From: Bacteroides sp.
GTDB lineage: Bacteria > Bacteroidota > Bacteroidia > Bacteroidales > Muribaculaceae
Assembly (NCBI GenBank): GCA_014802325.1
Contig: JAAVCK010000019.1
Coordinates: 85,899 to 149,898 of the forward strand
Length of the DNA stretch: 64,000 bases
Direction: 5' to 3'
The first letter of the stretch is position 1. Each line of letters opens with the position of its first letter. Below the pieces are notes generated by a model. It saw only the letters and a list, made by a program, of their open reading frames with translations. It searched no databases and was not told the origin of the DNA. Position numbers and translations under genes: made by a program. Shown one piece after another: positions 1 to 9,438 of this stretch.

Positions 1-1
1 C

Positions 2-274
2 GTGGCCGCTAATTTCGGTGACACTCCTGCCGAACTGAAGGTCAACATTCCCATGCACGCATTTGAATACCTTAACATACCTCAGGGTCATGCGCCCGCC
101 AAGGAACTGCAATCGGGCGAAACTGACGACAAGATGCTCATACCCGATGGCACTTTCGACGTCAACGTGCCCGCCCACGACGCCGTGATGTGGAAATTCC
201 GTCATGCCGATGTCCGCCCTCAGCGTCACGAAACAGCAGCCACGACCCCTCGCCCCAAGAAGTCAAAACGGTAA
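2..274 (+). CDS. C-terminal fragment of an alpha-amylase-like glycoside hydrolase (5' end outside window)
   Basis: Open from the left edge of the window; only the last ~90 codons are present, so the GTG at position 2 is not a true start. The fragment has the look of the all-beta C-terminal domain that closes GH13 alpha-amylase/cyclomaltodextrinase proteins: an N-F-G-D turn followed by short strands (KVNIP, FDVNVP) and a terminal VMWKF strand. It ends in a basic, proline-rich tail (RPKKSKR) with no obvious partner. No catalytic residue lies in the visible part, so the family assignment rests on the domain's general look and is moderate. It is followed by a ~60-bp gap and the promoter of the PRPP synthetase gene. 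Confidence 0.5.
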   Translation: MAANFGDTPAELKVNIPMHAFEYLNIPQGHAPAKELQSGETDDKMLIPDGTFDVNVPAHDAVMWKFRHADVRPQRHETAATTPRPKKSKR

Positions 275-335
275 TAGAAGCTTATGTTGATAAAAAAACT
301 TGAATCACGTAGGCTGTCAATTCGCAAAAAATAGC

Positions 336-343
336 TAATTTTG
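336..343 (+). promoter_or_regulatory. -7 promoter element upstream of prs
   Basis: TAATTTTG matches the Bacteroidota primary sigma -7 consensus TAnnTTTG. No clear TTTG -33 element lies at the expected 19-21 bp spacing. It would give a leader of about 35 nt before the ATG at 383, and it shows that the TTG at 341, which would extend the frame, lies inside the promoter and is not the start. Confidence 0.7.
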
Positions 344-382
344 CTCATCCAAAACCATCCTTATACACATCATCATAAAATC

Positions 383-1327
383 ATGAATGATAACTTAGCG
401 CCTATCAAGGTGTTTTCCGGAACAAAGTCACGCTACATGGCCGAAGAAATCTGCAAGGATCTCGGCATAGAGTTGGGTAAAATGAACATCCAGTATTTCG
501 CTGACGGCGAATTTGAGGTGTCGTTTGAGGAATCAATCCGCGGTTGCGAGGTCTACCTCGTTCAGTCGACATTCCCTAACACCGATAATCTCATGGAGCT
601 CCTGCTGATGATCGACGCTGCCAAGCGCGCCTCGGCCAAATCGATTATCGCCGTTATGCCCTACTTCGGATGGGCGCGACAAGACCGCAAGGACAAGCCC
701 CGCGTATCAATCGCAGCCAAGCTCGTGGCCGACCTGCTTTCTACTGCCGGCGTTGACCGCGTGATCACCATGGACCTTCATGCTGATCAGATCCAGGGCT
801 TCTTCAATGTTCCCGTCGACCACCTTTACGGTTCGTCAGTGTTTATCCCTTACATCCAGAGCCTCGGTCTTGACGACCTCGTTATCGCTACGCCCGACGT
901 AGGCGGTGCGAAGCGCGCCAACAGCTATGCCAAGTATCTTAATGTACCTCTTGTGCTATGCCACAAGCAGCGTGCTAAGGCCAACGTGGTTGCCAACATG
1001 ACAGTGATAGGCGACGTGAAAGACAAGAATGTGATACTCGTTGACGATATGGTCGACACCGCCGGTACCATCACCAAAGCCGCTGACCTGATGATGGCCA
1101 ACGGCGCACGTTCGGTACGCGCCCTCTGCTCTCACGCCATCATGAGCGATCCGGCTTCCGAACGAGTGGACAACTGCGCTCTTACAGAGATGATATTTAC
1201 CAACTCGATTCCTTTCAACAAGAATTGCAAGAAAGCTACCATCCTTTCGGTAGCTCGCCTGTTTGCCGATACCATCCGCCGCGTGCATTCCAACAAGTCT
1301 ATTTCCTCACAATATCTCATAAAGTAA
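383..1327 (+). CDS. prs: Ribose-phosphate pyrophosphokinase (PRPP synthetase)
   Basis: Makes 5-phosphoribosyl-1-pyrophosphate from ribose 5-phosphate and ATP in the cytosol, feeding purine, pyrimidine, NAD, histidine and tryptophan synthesis. The 314-residue length is normal for class I enzymes. The N-terminal half carries the FADGE motif and the ARQDRK flexible-loop motif; the PRPP-binding loop VDDMVDTAGT is at residues 220-229. The ATG at 383 was chosen because the in-frame TTG at 341 is part of the -7 promoter box and because M-N-D-N-L-A-P begins just before the conserved KVFSG strand. The S9 peptidase gene begins 9 bp downstream, so the two may share a transcript. Confidence 0.95.
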   Translation: MNDNLAPIKVFSGTKSRYMAEEICKDLGIELGKMNIQYFADGEFEVSFEESIRGCEVYLVQSTFPNTDNLMELLLMIDAAKRASAKSIIAVMPYFGWARQDRKDKPRVSIAAKLVADLLSTAGVDRVITMDLHADQIQGFFNVPVDHLYGSSVFIPYIQSLGLDDLVIATPDVGGAKRANSYAKYLNVPLVLCHKQRAKANVVANMTVIGDVKDKNVILVDDMVDTAGTITKAADLMMANGARSVRALCSHAIMSDPASERVDNCALTEMIFTNSIPFNKNCKKATILSVARLFADTIRRVHSNKSISSQYLIK

Positions 1328-1336
1328 TCACAACCG

Positions 1337-3460
1337 ATGAAATCCACCACTATTATGGCAGCTGCATTACTCGCCGCCGCAACAGCGGGTTGCGCCTCAG
1401 CCGACAAATCAGAGGGCAATCTCATCGACAAGCCCGAATACGCCGCCAAGCCGGGCGAAATCTTTTCTATAGATGCTCTCGAAGCTCTTGGCAGAGTAAG
1501 CGCTGTAGAAGTTTCACCCGACGGCAAGAAAGTGCTCTTCGGAATTTCTTATGAAAGTGTGGAGCAAAACAAGAGCAACAATGATCTCTACACCATGGCT
1601 CCCGATGGCAGCGAACTCGTCAGACTCACCCGTACCGAATCATCGGAAGGCGGAGCCGTGTTTATCGACGGCGGAGATAAGATCGCATTCACTTATCCCG
1701 TTGACGGCGTATCGCAGCTTTGGGTCATGAATGCCGACGGCTCCGGCCGCAAGGCTGTGAGCAATGTCGAGAAGGGCGTTGACGGCTTCAAATTCTCGCC
1801 CGATGGCAAGAAGGTAGTGATTATCAGTAATGTGAAGTACACCTCGTCAGCATCTGAACTCTATCCCGATCTGCCCAAAGCCACCGGTAGAATTATCGAC
1901 GACCTCATGTATAAGCATTGGGACGAATGGGTCACAGAAGTGCCCCACCCCTTCATAGCTGATTTCGACGGCTCTTCGCTCAGCAATGTCACAGACATCA
2001 TGGAAGGTGAGCCCTATGAAGCACCCATGAAGCCTTTCGGCGGAGTGGAATCTTTCGCATGGTCGCCCGACAGCAAATGCCTCGTCTACGTTTCGCGCAA
2101 GAAGACCGGTCTGGAATATGCCATTTCCACTAATTCGGATCTCTATCTCTACAATCTTGAAGACAAGACCACTGTCAACCTCACAGAAGGTATGATGGGC
2201 TACGATACATGTCCTGCATTCTCGCCCGACGGATCGGCTCTCGCATGGCTTTCGATGGAACATGACGGATATGAAAGCGATAAAAACCGTATCTTCATGC
2301 TCGACATCGCTTCAGGCACGAAGACCGACCTCACTGCCGACTGGGATTATACAGCCGACGCTATAGCATGGAACCACGATGGAAAGTCGATCTACTTCCT
2401 TGCTGCAAAGGGTGGTGTGACTCCGATATTCTCTATCGACGTAGTCACCAAGGAAGTCAAGACTGTGGCTGAAGATCAGTGTGACTACGCTGCTCTCGCA
2501 CCCGTATCCGACGGTTCGCTCATCACTCTGCGCCATTCGATGCTTTATCCCAACGAAGTGTATCGCGTAGCAGCCGACGGAGATGTAAAGCAGATCTCGA
2601 ATGTCAACACCGAACTTCTCGCATCTGTCAAGATGCCTGAAGTGAAGAAAGTGATGGTGCCTACCACCGATGGCAAGCAGATGACCACATGGGTAGTTTA
2701 TCCCGTAGATTTCGATTCTACGAAAGTGGCCGAATATCCTGCCATTCTTTATTGCCAGGGTGGACCCCAGCAGGCTGTAAGCCAGTTCTGGAGTTATCGC
2801 TGGAATCTCGCCCTTATGGGTGCTAACGGCTACGTGGTTATCGCGCCCAACCGTCGCGGTCTTCCCGGCTTCGGCACCGAGTGGAATGCTCAGATCTCGG
2901 GCGATTACGGCGGTCAGAATATGAAAGACTATCTCAGTGCGGTCGACTACGTTAAAGCTGTCACTCCCGCTATCGACGCCAAACGTGTAGGCGCTACAGG
3001 CGCTTCCTACGGCGGCTTCTCAGTGTACTGGCTTGCAGGCAACCACGACAAACGCTTTGCTGCCCTGCTGGCTCACGCCGGAATTTTCAATACAGAAGCT
3101 CAGTATCTCGAAACCGAAGAAATGTGGTTTGCCAACTGGGATATGGGCGGTGCATTCTGGGAAAAAGACAACGCTACAGCTCAGCGCACGTTTGCCACTT
3201 CACCCCACCGCTATGTGGATAAGTGGGACACTCCCATCATGATATCGCACGGCGAACTTGACTACCGTATCCTCTCGTCGCAGGGCGAGATGGCTTTCAA
3301 CGCTGCCAAACTCCGCGGCATCCCTGCCGAAATGGTGATTTTCCCGGACGAAAACCACTGGATTCTGAAACCTCAGAACGCTATACTGTGGCAGCGACTT
3401 TTCTTCCGCTGGTTTGACAAATGGCTCAAGCCGGCAGCGGATAACGAATCAGCCGACTGA
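1337..3460 (+). CDS. S9-family prolyl oligopeptidase-like serine peptidase, lipoprotein
   Basis: Probable exported peptidase of the dipeptidyl-peptidase/acylaminoacyl-peptidase group (S9). The first 19 residues form a lipoprotein signal with a lipobox ending in Cys19 (A-T-A-G-C), so the mature protein should be anchored in the cell envelope. Residues ~40-430 contain WD40/TolB-like propeller repeats (several S-P-D-G-K blades). The C-terminal alpha/beta hydrolase domain has the nucleophile motif G-A-S-Y-G-G with Ser557, then HGELDYRI (Asp) and ENHW (His), completing the Ser-Asp-His triad. At 707 residues it is full length. Its stop overlaps the ATG of the DUF6155 gene (TGATG), so these two genes are translationally coupled. 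Substrate is unknown; proline-containing peptides are the family expectation. Confidence 0.9.
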   Translation: MKSTTIMAAALLAAATAGCASADKSEGNLIDKPEYAAKPGEIFSIDALEALGRVSAVEVSPDGKKVLFGISYESVEQNKSNNDLYTMAPDGSELVRLTRTESSEGGAVFIDGGDKIAFTYPVDGVSQLWVMNADGSGRKAVSNVEKGVDGFKFSPDGKKVVIISNVKYTSSASELYPDLPKATGRIIDDLMYKHWDEWVTEVPHPFIADFDGSSLSNVTDIMEGEPYEAPMKPFGGVESFAWSPDSKCLVYVSRKKTGLEYAISTNSDLYLYNLEDKTTVNLTEGMMGYDTCPAFSPDGSALAWLSMEHDGYESDKNRIFMLDIASGTKTDLTADWDYTADAIAWNHDGKSIYFLAAKGGVTPIFSIDVVTKEVKTVAEDQCDYAALAPVSDGSLITLRHSMLYPNEVYRVAADGDVKQISNVNTELLASVKMPEVKKVMVPTTDGKQMTTWVVYPVDFDSTKVAEYPAILYCQGGPQQAVSQFWSYRWNLALMGANGYVVIAPNRRGLPGFGTEWNAQISGDYGGQNMKDYLSAVDYVKAVTPAIDAKRVGATGASYGGFSVYWLAGNHDKRFAALLAHAGIFNTEAQYLETEEMWFANWDMGGAFWEKDNATAQRTFATSPHRYVDKWDTPIMISHGELDYRILSSQGEMAFNAAKLRGIPAEMVIFPDENHWILKPQNAILWQRLFFRWFDKWLKPAADNESAD

Positions 3461-3984
3461 TGTCAAAGACCACATTAAAAAAAGCCTTATCACAGTTTAC
3501 CCCCGAACAACTTCGGGGGTTAATTCTTGATATATATTCCAAATACAAGGATGCCAAGGAATTTCTTGACTTCTTTGCCGACCCCGACATCGAGAAGACC
3601 ACCGAGCGCTACCGCGAAGTTCTCAATAAGGAAATCAATCGTGTATATCATCATCGCTGGATGCCCCGCTTGTCAGTGATAAAAAGAATACTGAAAGATT
3701 TTTCCAATCTCGAACCGGGCTTTGAGGCCGAAGCTACCTTACGACTTGAAACCCTGCGACGGCTCACCGAATCAGGTCGGGGCAGTCGCTCCAAATATCA
3801 GGAGGCGCTTTTCAACAGCATAGGAAGATTTGCCGCCGATACATGCACTTTTCTCGAACGCAACGGTGTGCTCGACGAGCACTTCCCGAAAATCCGGAAG
3901 TGGGTCGACGAATCAAAGACAACGAAAGCGTGGCTCAATGGCTTCTACAATATTCTTAACTCAGCTATCGAACCGTGGAAATGA
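3460..3984 (+). CDS. DUF6155-family protein of unknown function
   Basis: 174 residues, cytosolic (no signal or membrane segment), strongly helical and charged, resembling the small Bacteroidota family DUF6155. The recognisable pattern is an N-terminal K-K-x-L-x-x-x-x-x-E-Q-L helix followed by [16 protein letters not shown]. No catalytic motif is apparent. It overlaps both neighbours by a few bases (TGATG with the peptidase, ATGA with bioA), so it sits in the middle of a tightly packed transcription unit. Codons 14-20 encode a perfect 9-bp hairpin described separately. Family recognition is from memory of the sequence pattern, so moderate. Confidence 0.6.
   Translation: MSKTTLKKALSQFTPEQLRGLILDIYSKYKDAKEFLDFFADPDIEKTTERYREVLNKEINRVYHHRWMPRLSVIKRILKDFSNLEPGFEAEATLRLETLRRLTESGRGSRSKYQEALFNSIGRFAADTCTFLERNGVLDEHFPKIRKWVDESKTTKAWLNGFYNILNSAIEPWK
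3499..3520 (+). other. Perfect 9-bp GC-rich hairpin inside the start of the DUF6155 gene
   Basis: Arms ACCCCCGAA (3499-3507) and TTCGGGGGT (3512-3520) pair perfectly around a 4-nt CAAC loop, about 40 nt after the start codon. A short TTAATTCTT stretch follows. It resembles a terminator or attenuator stem but lacks a strong U-run and lies in coding sequence, so its function is not established. Confidence 0.6.
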
Positions 3985-5267
3985 AAGATAATAATGTTCA
4001 TGACACCTGGGATCGCGACCACCTCTGGCATCCCTATACATCTACCATCGATCCTCTGCCTACATATAAGGTGGAGAGTGCTGATGGCGTAAGAATCCAT
4101 CTTGCTGACGGGCGCTCGCTTATCGACGGTATGGCATCGTGGTGGTGTGTGATTCACGGATATAACAACCCCCGCATCAATCGCGCTGCCATCGACCAGA
4201 TTGAAAAGATGAGCCATGTGATGTTCGGAGGTCTTACCCACGACCCGGCTATCACTCTCGGGAAGATGCTTCTCGAAGTGGCTCCTCCGTCGATGAACAA
4301 CATTTTCTATGCCGACTCAGGGTCAGTAGCAGTGGAGGTAGCCATGAAAATGGCTATTCAGGCAGCCGTGGCCATGAGTGGCAATCCTGACAAAACCAAC
4401 TTTGTAACTATACGCTCCGGGTATCACGGCGACACGTGGAACGCCATGAGCGTATGCGATCCGGTGACGGGTATGCACTCCATATTCGGGTCATCACTAC
4501 CGGTGAGATATTTTGTACCTCAACCCCGTTCTCGTTTTGACGGAGAGTGGAATCCCGCCGACATCTCCCCGCTTGCCGACCTTCTTGAAAAAGAGTCTGA
4601 CAATATTGCCGCGCTCATTCTCGAACCTGTAGTACAAGGTGCCGGTGGTATGTGGTTTTACCATCCTCAGTATCTTGTCGAGGCCGTAAGGCTGTGCCGC
4701 AGGCATGGAGTGCTGGTGATTTTCGATGAGATAGCTACAGGTTTTTTCCGTACCGGGAAGTTTTTTGCATGGGAGCATGCCGGCGTCGAACCTGACATCA
4801 TGTGCATCGGCAAAGGCCTCACCGCAGGATATATGACAATGAGTGCGGTACTCACCACCCGCGCCGTGGCCGACGCCATATCTCGCTCCGAAGCCGGAGT
4901 GATGATGCACGGTCCTACGTTTATGGCCAATCCGCTCGCGTGTGCCGTAGCTGTGGAATCGCTTCGCATGCTTCGTGAGAATGACACTGCCGCCCGAATA
5001 GCCCGCATATCCGAGCGCCTTAACGAGCTGCTGGCGCCCGCACATGCACTTGATAATGTAGCCGACGTGAGAGTACTCGGTGCGATAGGCGTAATCGAGA
5101 CCCGTAAGCCCGTGAGTGTGGCCGAGTTTCAGAAAGAATGCACCCGACGCGGTATATGGGTGCGTCCTTTCGGTAGAAACGTCTACATAATGCCCCCATA
5201 TATTATTTCTGATGAAGACCTCTCCACACTCGTCAGCAACATGATAGAATGTGTAAGAGTATGTTAG
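3981..5267 (+). CDS. bioA: Adenosylmethionine-8-amino-7-oxononanoate aminotransferase
   Basis: PLP enzyme that transfers the amino group of S-adenosylmethionine to KAPA (8-amino-7-oxononanoate), giving DAPA in biotin synthesis. The N-terminus carries the BioA hallmark [26 protein letters not shown] binds the cofactor phosphate; [12 protein letters not shown] precedes the PLP Lys278 in IGKGLTAG. Length (428 aa) is typical. The ATG at 3981 overlaps the upstream stop (ATGA) and is preferred to the GTG two codons earlier. bioF begins inside its 3' end, so the two are translationally coupled. It starts a four-gene biotin block. Confidence 0.96.
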   Translation: MKDNNVHDTWDRDHLWHPYTSTIDPLPTYKVESADGVRIHLADGRSLIDGMASWWCVIHGYNNPRINRAAIDQIEKMSHVMFGGLTHDPAITLGKMLLEVAPPSMNNIFYADSGSVAVEVAMKMAIQAAVAMSGNPDKTNFVTIRSGYHGDTWNAMSVCDPVTGMHSIFGSSLPVRYFVPQPRSRFDGEWNPADISPLADLLEKESDNIAALILEPVVQGAGGMWFYHPQYLVEAVRLCRRHGVLVIFDEIATGFFRTGKFFAWEHAGVEPDIMCIGKGLTAGYMTMSAVLTTRAVADAISRSEAGVMMHGPTFMANPLACAVAVESLRMLRENDTAARIARISERLNELLAPAHALDNVADVRVLGAIGVIETRKPVSVAEFQKECTRRGIWVRPFGRNVYIMPPYIISDEDLSTLVSNMIECVRVC

Positions 5268-6403
5268 ATTTTTACTCACAGCAAATAGCCAATCTCGCCT
5301 CTGAAGGTAATCTGCGTCATATCCCGGCCGATACATCGTCACGCCCCGGAGTTACCGACCTTTCCACCAACGACTATCTTGGCCTTGGCTCTGACCGCAA
5401 ACTTCGCGAGGAGTTTTATGACTCGTGCGATGTGGCCGACATACCTATGTCGTCTACAGCCTCAAGACTACTCTCCTCTTCACAAAAATATTATTCCGCA
5501 CTCGAAGACCGACTGGCCGAGTTATATGGCAAAGATATTCTGCTTTTCAACAGCGGCTATCATGCCAATACCGGACTGATAGCGGCCATCGCCTCAGCTC
5601 CTGATACATTCGTTATCGCTGACCGTCTGGTGCATGCAAGTATCATCGACGGTATAGTGCTTTCAAAATGTCGATTCACGCGTTTCCCACATAACGACTT
5701 CGACCGTCTGCACCAACTACTTGAAAAAAACGCCGGAGTCTACCGCCATATTTTGGTAATAGTGGAAAGCGTATACAGCATGGACGGCGACCGCGCCGAT
5801 ATCGGCAGACTGATAGAACTTAAGCGCCGGTATGACAATGTGATGCTCTACGTCGACGAAGCCCATGCATTCGGTGTGGAGGGACCGATGGGTCTCGGCA
5901 TGGTAGCTGCGCACGATTCGGCCGGCGAAGTTGATGTGACCGTAGGAACTTTCGGTAAAGCGTGTTCATCGATGGGAGCGTTTTGTGCGGTGAGTCCTAT
6001 ATTGAAAAAATTTATACTCAATCGTGCACGCAGTTTCATATTCTCCACTGCCCTGCCCCCCGTCACTGCGGCGTGGTCGCTCTATGTCATTAATAAAATT
6101 GTTGACATGGATCAGCAGCGCGCACATCTTCATTCTCTCGGCCACCGTTTGGCAGATGGTATCAATGCTTTGCTACCCTCAGGCAAAGTATTGCCGAGCC
6201 ACATCGCCCCGATAATAGTCGGGTCACCCGTGAAAGCCGTCGAGTTGTCGACGCGACTGCTTGAACAGCATTTCAAGGTTCTTCCTATACGGGTCCCCAC
6301 CGTGCCACCCGGCACTGACCGTCTGCGAGTAAGCCTGTCAGCCTCACTTACATCCGACGATGTGGACAGATTTATCCACACACTTTCCTCCGTATTATCA
6401 TGA
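5249..6403 (+). CDS. bioF: 8-amino-7-oxononanoate synthase
   Basis: PLP-dependent alpha-oxoamine synthase condensing pimeloyl-ACP (or CoA) with L-alanine to KAPA, the first ring-forming step of biotin synthesis. Seen: the NDYLGL motif near residue 43, the aspartate motif [12 protein letters not shown], and the PLP lysine in GTFGKA (Lys237 from the first ATG). Length 384 aa is normal. Two in-frame ATGs fit: 5249, overlapping bioA by 19 bp, or 5261, overlapping by 7 bp and giving M-L-D-F-Y. The second is at least as plausible. The ATG of the next gene overlaps its stop (ATGA). Confidence 0.95.
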   Translation: MCKSMLDFYSQQIANLASEGNLRHIPADTSSRPGVTDLSTNDYLGLGSDRKLREEFYDSCDVADIPMSSTASRLLSSSQKYYSALEDRLAELYGKDILLFNSGYHANTGLIAAIASAPDTFVIADRLVHASIIDGIVLSKCRFTRFPHNDFDRLHQLLEKNAGVYRHILVIVESVYSMDGDRADIGRLIELKRRYDNVMLYVDEAHAFGVEGPMGLGMVAAHDSAGEVDVTVGTFGKACSSMGAFCAVSPILKKFILNRARSFIFSTALPPVTAAWSLYVINKIVDMDQQRAHLHSLGHRLADGINALLPSGKVLPSHIAPIIVGSPVKAVELSTRLLEQHFKVLPIRVPTVPPGTDRLRVSLSASLTSDDVDRFIHTLSSVLS

Positions 6404-7764
6404 AGCAGCAGTTTGTATCACGCGAGGACATGCCGCGCCTTATAATGGTATTTCTCGGCTGGGCTATGGATCACAGGCCATATCAAAACCTGCGCATCAA
6501 GGATTATGACATACTACTCATATGGGATTACCGTAACGACACTTTTGATCTGACCGATCTTGACGGATACGAGGAAATCATAGTCATAGCATGGTCATTC
6601 GGAGTGCCGGCTGCAGCGCGGTTTATTGCCGCCAATCACTCCCTCCCAATCACGTCGCGTGTAGCTGTCAATGGCACTCAGCATCCGGTGGATGACGAGC
6701 TTGGCATACCGCATGCTCTCTTTGATGCCACTCTTGATAATCTTTCCGAAACATCTCTGCCGCGATTTTACCGCCGTGTGGCCGGCTCCGGGTCTGCTTT
6801 CACCTCTTTTATGGCATCAGCCCCCATCCGCGACATCGAAGAGCTCCGTGAAGAACTTTCGGTCATTGCTCTACGAACTCCTGCCACCATATTTTGGGAT
6901 ATGGCCTTAATAGGGAGTCACGACCTGATTATTCCCCCCGACAATCAGCGGCGGAGCTGGCAAAAAGAAGCAGGCAGAACTGTAGAGATTTCTTCGCCTC
7001 ATCAGCCCGACTTCAGTGATGTCTTATCGCACGTAGTCACCGATAAATCACTTGTAGCGACCCGGTTCGGACGCGCAATGAGCAGTTACGACGGAAATGC
7101 CGAGGTGCAGCACGAAGTAGCCCGAAGACTGATCGACATATGGAATCCGGATGAAAATTCCACACCGCGCATGATCGAAATAGGCTGCGGCACAGGTTAC
7201 TCCACCCGTCTTTACCTCAACCGTCTGAAACCCGGAAGCCTTGAACTGTGGGACCTCGTAATATCGCCCTCACTTCCCGACAATGCAGTGAAAGTGGAAT
7301 GTGATGCCGAGAGCCGCATGTTCATGACTCCTCCCTGCTCGGTCGACGTAATATTCACAAGTTCGACCGTGCAGTGGTTCAACTCTCTCCCGGCATTTTT
7401 CCGCAATGTCAAACGGGTGCTCGCTTCGGGCGGAACACTTGTCATGTCGACATTCGGTCCGGAAAACTTCGCAGCCCTCCACGCTATTCTCGGCACTACA
7501 TCCGGCTACCCGTCAGTCGAAGAGATCAAGGCCATGCTTCCTGACGGACTTGAGGTAACTCACTGCACGAGCGAATCGGTCAGCCTGCCTTTTCCCGATC
7601 CGGCTACCATGCTGCGACATATCAGCCTAACGGGAGTAAATGCTCTGACTCGACAATCGTCAACGGCTGCCACCCGCGCCATACTGCGCGAATATCCACG
7701 CCAAACCAACGGCACAGTATTACTTACATACAACCCTATCTATTTCGTAATCCGCAAATTATGA
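6400..7764 (+). CDS. bioGC: BioG-BioC fusion: pimeloyl-ACP methyl ester esterase / malonyl-ACP O-methyltransferase
   Basis: Bifunctional biotin-precursor enzyme. Residues ~1-215 match BioG (DUF452 alpha/beta hydrolase): nucleophile Ser66 in AWSFG, Asp175 in GSHD, His201 in SPHQPD form a plausible triad. Residues ~216-454 match BioC: FGRAMSSYDGNAEVQ start, the SAM-binding motif IEIGCGTG at 259-266, and TSSTVQWFNS. BioC methylates malonyl-ACP so that fatty-acid synthesis can elongate it to pimeloyl-ACP methyl ester; BioG removes the methyl group at the end. Joining the gate-opening and gate-closing enzymes in one chain is known in Bacteroidota. Overlaps bioF and bioD by 4 bp each. Confidence 0.92.
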   Translation: MKQQFVSREDMPRLIMVFLGWAMDHRPYQNLRIKDYDILLIWDYRNDTFDLTDLDGYEEIIVIAWSFGVPAAARFIAANHSLPITSRVAVNGTQHPVDDELGIPHALFDATLDNLSETSLPRFYRRVAGSGSAFTSFMASAPIRDIEELREELSVIALRTPATIFWDMALIGSHDLIIPPDNQRRSWQKEAGRTVEISSPHQPDFSDVLSHVVTDKSLVATRFGRAMSSYDGNAEVQHEVARRLIDIWNPDENSTPRMIEIGCGTGYSTRLYLNRLKPGSLELWDLVISPSLPDNAVKVECDAESRMFMTPPCSVDVIFTSSTVQWFNSLPAFFRNVKRVLASGGTLVMSTFGPENFAALHAILGTTSGYPSVEEIKAMLPDGLEVTHCTSESVSLPFPDPATMLRHISLTGVNALTRQSSTAATRAILREYPRQTNGTVLLTYNPIYFVIRKL

Positions 7765-8396
7765 GCAACGCTTATTTCATTTCCGGCATTGACACTGATG
7801 CCGGTAAGAGCTTTGTGACCGGCTACATAGCCCGCCACCTTCTTGAGAAAGGCAAATCTGTAATCACCCAGAAATTCATTCAGACCGGCAATGAAAATTA
7901 CTCGGAAGATATCGAGCGTCATCGTGCCATTATGGGTACAGGTATGTTTCCCGAGGATATGGATCACACCACCGCACCGGTGATATTCTCTTATCCTGCC
8001 TCTGCCCAGCTTGCCGCGCGGATAGATGGACGGGAGATTGACCTGGATGCTATCGATCGCTCCACGGCTATACTTTCAGAGCGTTATGATGTGGTGCTTA
8101 TAGAGGGTGCAGGTGGACTCATGGTGCCGGTCACGGATACGTTTCTTACCATTGACTATATTGTGTCGCGCCAGCTTCCGGTCATTCTCGTGACCAATGG
8201 AGTACTCGGCTCTATCAACCATACCATATTATCGCTCGAAGCACTGTCGGCTCGATCTATCCCCGTGGTAGCCGTGGCCTACAACACATATTTCGACTCT
8301 GACGCAGTGATTGCAGAAGATACCCGAGGATTTATCGAGCGATACCTCAGCCGCAACTTCCCCGACACGATATTCTTCACAGTGCCTAAATGTTAA
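7761..8396 (+). CDS. bioD: ATP-dependent dethiobiotin synthetase
   Basis: Closes the ureido ring of DAPA with CO2 and ATP to give dethiobiotin. The P-loop is SGIDTDAGKS near residue 8, the D-A form used by many Bacteroidota in place of T-G-V; the conserved IEGAGGLMVP is near residue 115. Length (211 aa) is normal. It is the last gene of the biotin block: bioB, the final sulfur-insertion step, is not adjacent and must lie elsewhere or be absent. The ~90-bp gap after the stop shows no clear terminator before the next promoter. Confidence 0.94.
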   Translation: MSNAYFISGIDTDAGKSFVTGYIARHLLEKGKSVITQKFIQTGNENYSEDIERHRAIMGTGMFPEDMDHTTAPVIFSYPASAQLAARIDGREIDLDAIDRSTAILSERYDVVLIEGAGGLMVPVTDTFLTIDYIVSRQLPVILVTNGVLGSINHTILSLEALSARSIPVVAVAYNTYFDSDAVIAEDTRGFIERYLSRNFPDTIFFTVPKC

Positions 8397-8455
8397 AATT
8401 TACTTAATAAAACTCTTTTTTCGCTCTTTCGTTATCGGGGTATTTCCAAATAGAT

Positions 8456-8463
8456 TAATTTTG
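8456..8463 (+). promoter_or_regulatory. -7 promoter element upstream of the DEDDy exonuclease gene
   Basis: TAATTTTG, a perfect TAnnTTTG match, 22 bp before the ATG at 8486. The upstream TTTCG near 8427 is too far to be a convincing -33 element. Confidence 0.7.
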
Positions 8464-8485
8464 CGGAGGAAAAACCGTAAAGGAC

Positions 8486-9121
8486 ATGAGTAGAGAAAAA
8501 TACAGTATAGCCATCTCAAAAGAGCAGCTTGCCGAGCTCCCGATAGTAGAGTTTCCCGGCGCCATAACTGTACTTGAGACACTCCCCGACGCGCTATCGG
8601 CCTTGCGCTTTCTTAATACCCAACCTATAGTGGGCTTCGATACGGAAACCAAGCCTAATTTCCGTAAGGGTCAGTGCAATACAGTGTCGCTCATCCAGAT
8701 CTCTACCGACGACCATTCGTTTCTCTTCCGTCTCAACAAGCTCGGATTTTTCGACGAGATGAAAAAATTTCTTGAGTGCGAGACCACAATAAAAGTAGGC
8801 TTGTCACTTAAGGATGATTTCCATGTACTTCACCGCCTGTCGCCTTTCGAGCCGGGTGGATTTATCGACCTGCAGGATATAGTGAAAAATTATGACATCA
8901 CCGACTCAAGCCTGCAAAAAGTATACGGCATAATATTTGACGGACGTATATCAAAAAGCAAGCGTCTCAGCAACTGGGAGGCCTCATCACTGAGCGAGAG
9001 CCAGCAGGCCTATGCAGCCATCGACGCCTGGGCTTGTCTGCGCATATATCATTACCTGCGGTCAGGTCGTTTCAATCCAGCCGATTCACCCTACAAGGTA
9101 TATCCCGAATCCACTACCTGA
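8486..9121 (+). CDS. DEDDy 3'-5' exonuclease domain protein (RNase D-like)
   Basis: Stand-alone 3'-5' exonuclease fold of the DnaQ superfamily, DEDDy subgroup, probably acting on RNA or single-stranded DNA ends in the cytosol. Exo I motif FDTET supplies Asp52 and Glu54, exo II lies in LSLKDDF (Asp110/111), and exo III is YAAID with Tyr176 and Asp180; all four metal ligands are present. At 211 residues it has no HRDC domain, so it is not full-length RNase D; its closest look is to the WRN-exonuclease-like proteins of Bacteroidota. It is monocistronic or paired with the small membrane protein 58 bp downstream. Confidence 0.85.
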   Translation: MSREKYSIAISKEQLAELPIVEFPGAITVLETLPDALSALRFLNTQPIVGFDTETKPNFRKGQCNTVSLIQISTDDHSFLFRLNKLGFFDEMKKFLECETTIKVGLSLKDDFHVLHRLSPFEPGGFIDLQDIVKNYDITDSSLQKVYGIIFDGRISKSKRLSNWEASSLSESQQAYAAIDAWACLRIYHYLRSGRFNPADSPYKVYPESTT

Positions 9122-9179
9122 AATCTGAAAAACCATTTAACCTTAAATCTACCAATCCCATACGAAATTTTCATATACC

Positions 9180-9401
9180 ATGAAAATCAAATTGTCAACA
9201 CTTATACCTATACTGCTGCTCTTATATCTCACCGTGATGAGCTACATAGGTTATCCCGAACTTGAGCATGGTCACTACCTGTATTATTTCGGCGTGATCG
9301 GTGTGACGCTTGTTATAATATTTCTGCTCCACATCTATCTCAAGAAGCGTGAGGATCTAAGAGAAGAGCGTCAGCGTCGCCGCAGGCTGCGCGAACAATA
9401 A
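9180..9401 (+). CDS. Small two-helix membrane protein, unknown function
   Basis: 73 residues with two predicted membrane helices (about residues 7-22 and 34-52), then a very basic and acidic tail (KKREDLREERQRRRRLREQ) that should face the cytosol by the positive-inside rule. No family recognised. A real gene is supported by an ATG start, membrane-like composition and location in an otherwise empty gap between two genes. Its 3' end touches the -33 element of the next promoter. Confidence 0.6.
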   Translation: MKIKLSTLIPILLLLYLTVMSYIGYPELEHGHYLYYFGVIGVTLVIIFLLHIYLKKREDLREERQRRRRLREQ

Positions 9402-9403
9402 TA

Positions 9404-9434
9404 TTGCCATTTAGCACGATAATTCTTACCTTTG
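9404..9434 (+). promoter_or_regulatory. Full Bacteroidota promoter directly abutting the permease start codon
   Basis: TTG at 9404-9406, a 20-bp spacer and TACCTTTG at 9427-9434 form a complete -33/-7 pair. Transcription should start about 5-8 nt after the -7 box, that is at or next to the ATG at 9439, implying little or no 5' untranslated region. Confidence 0.75.
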
Positions 9435-9438
9435 CGGC

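Noticed and set aside
4497..5342. 281-codon minus-strand ORF opposite bioA
   Set aside because: Lies fully antisense to a clear bioA/bioF junction, shows His/Tyr-rich shadow composition and no domain.
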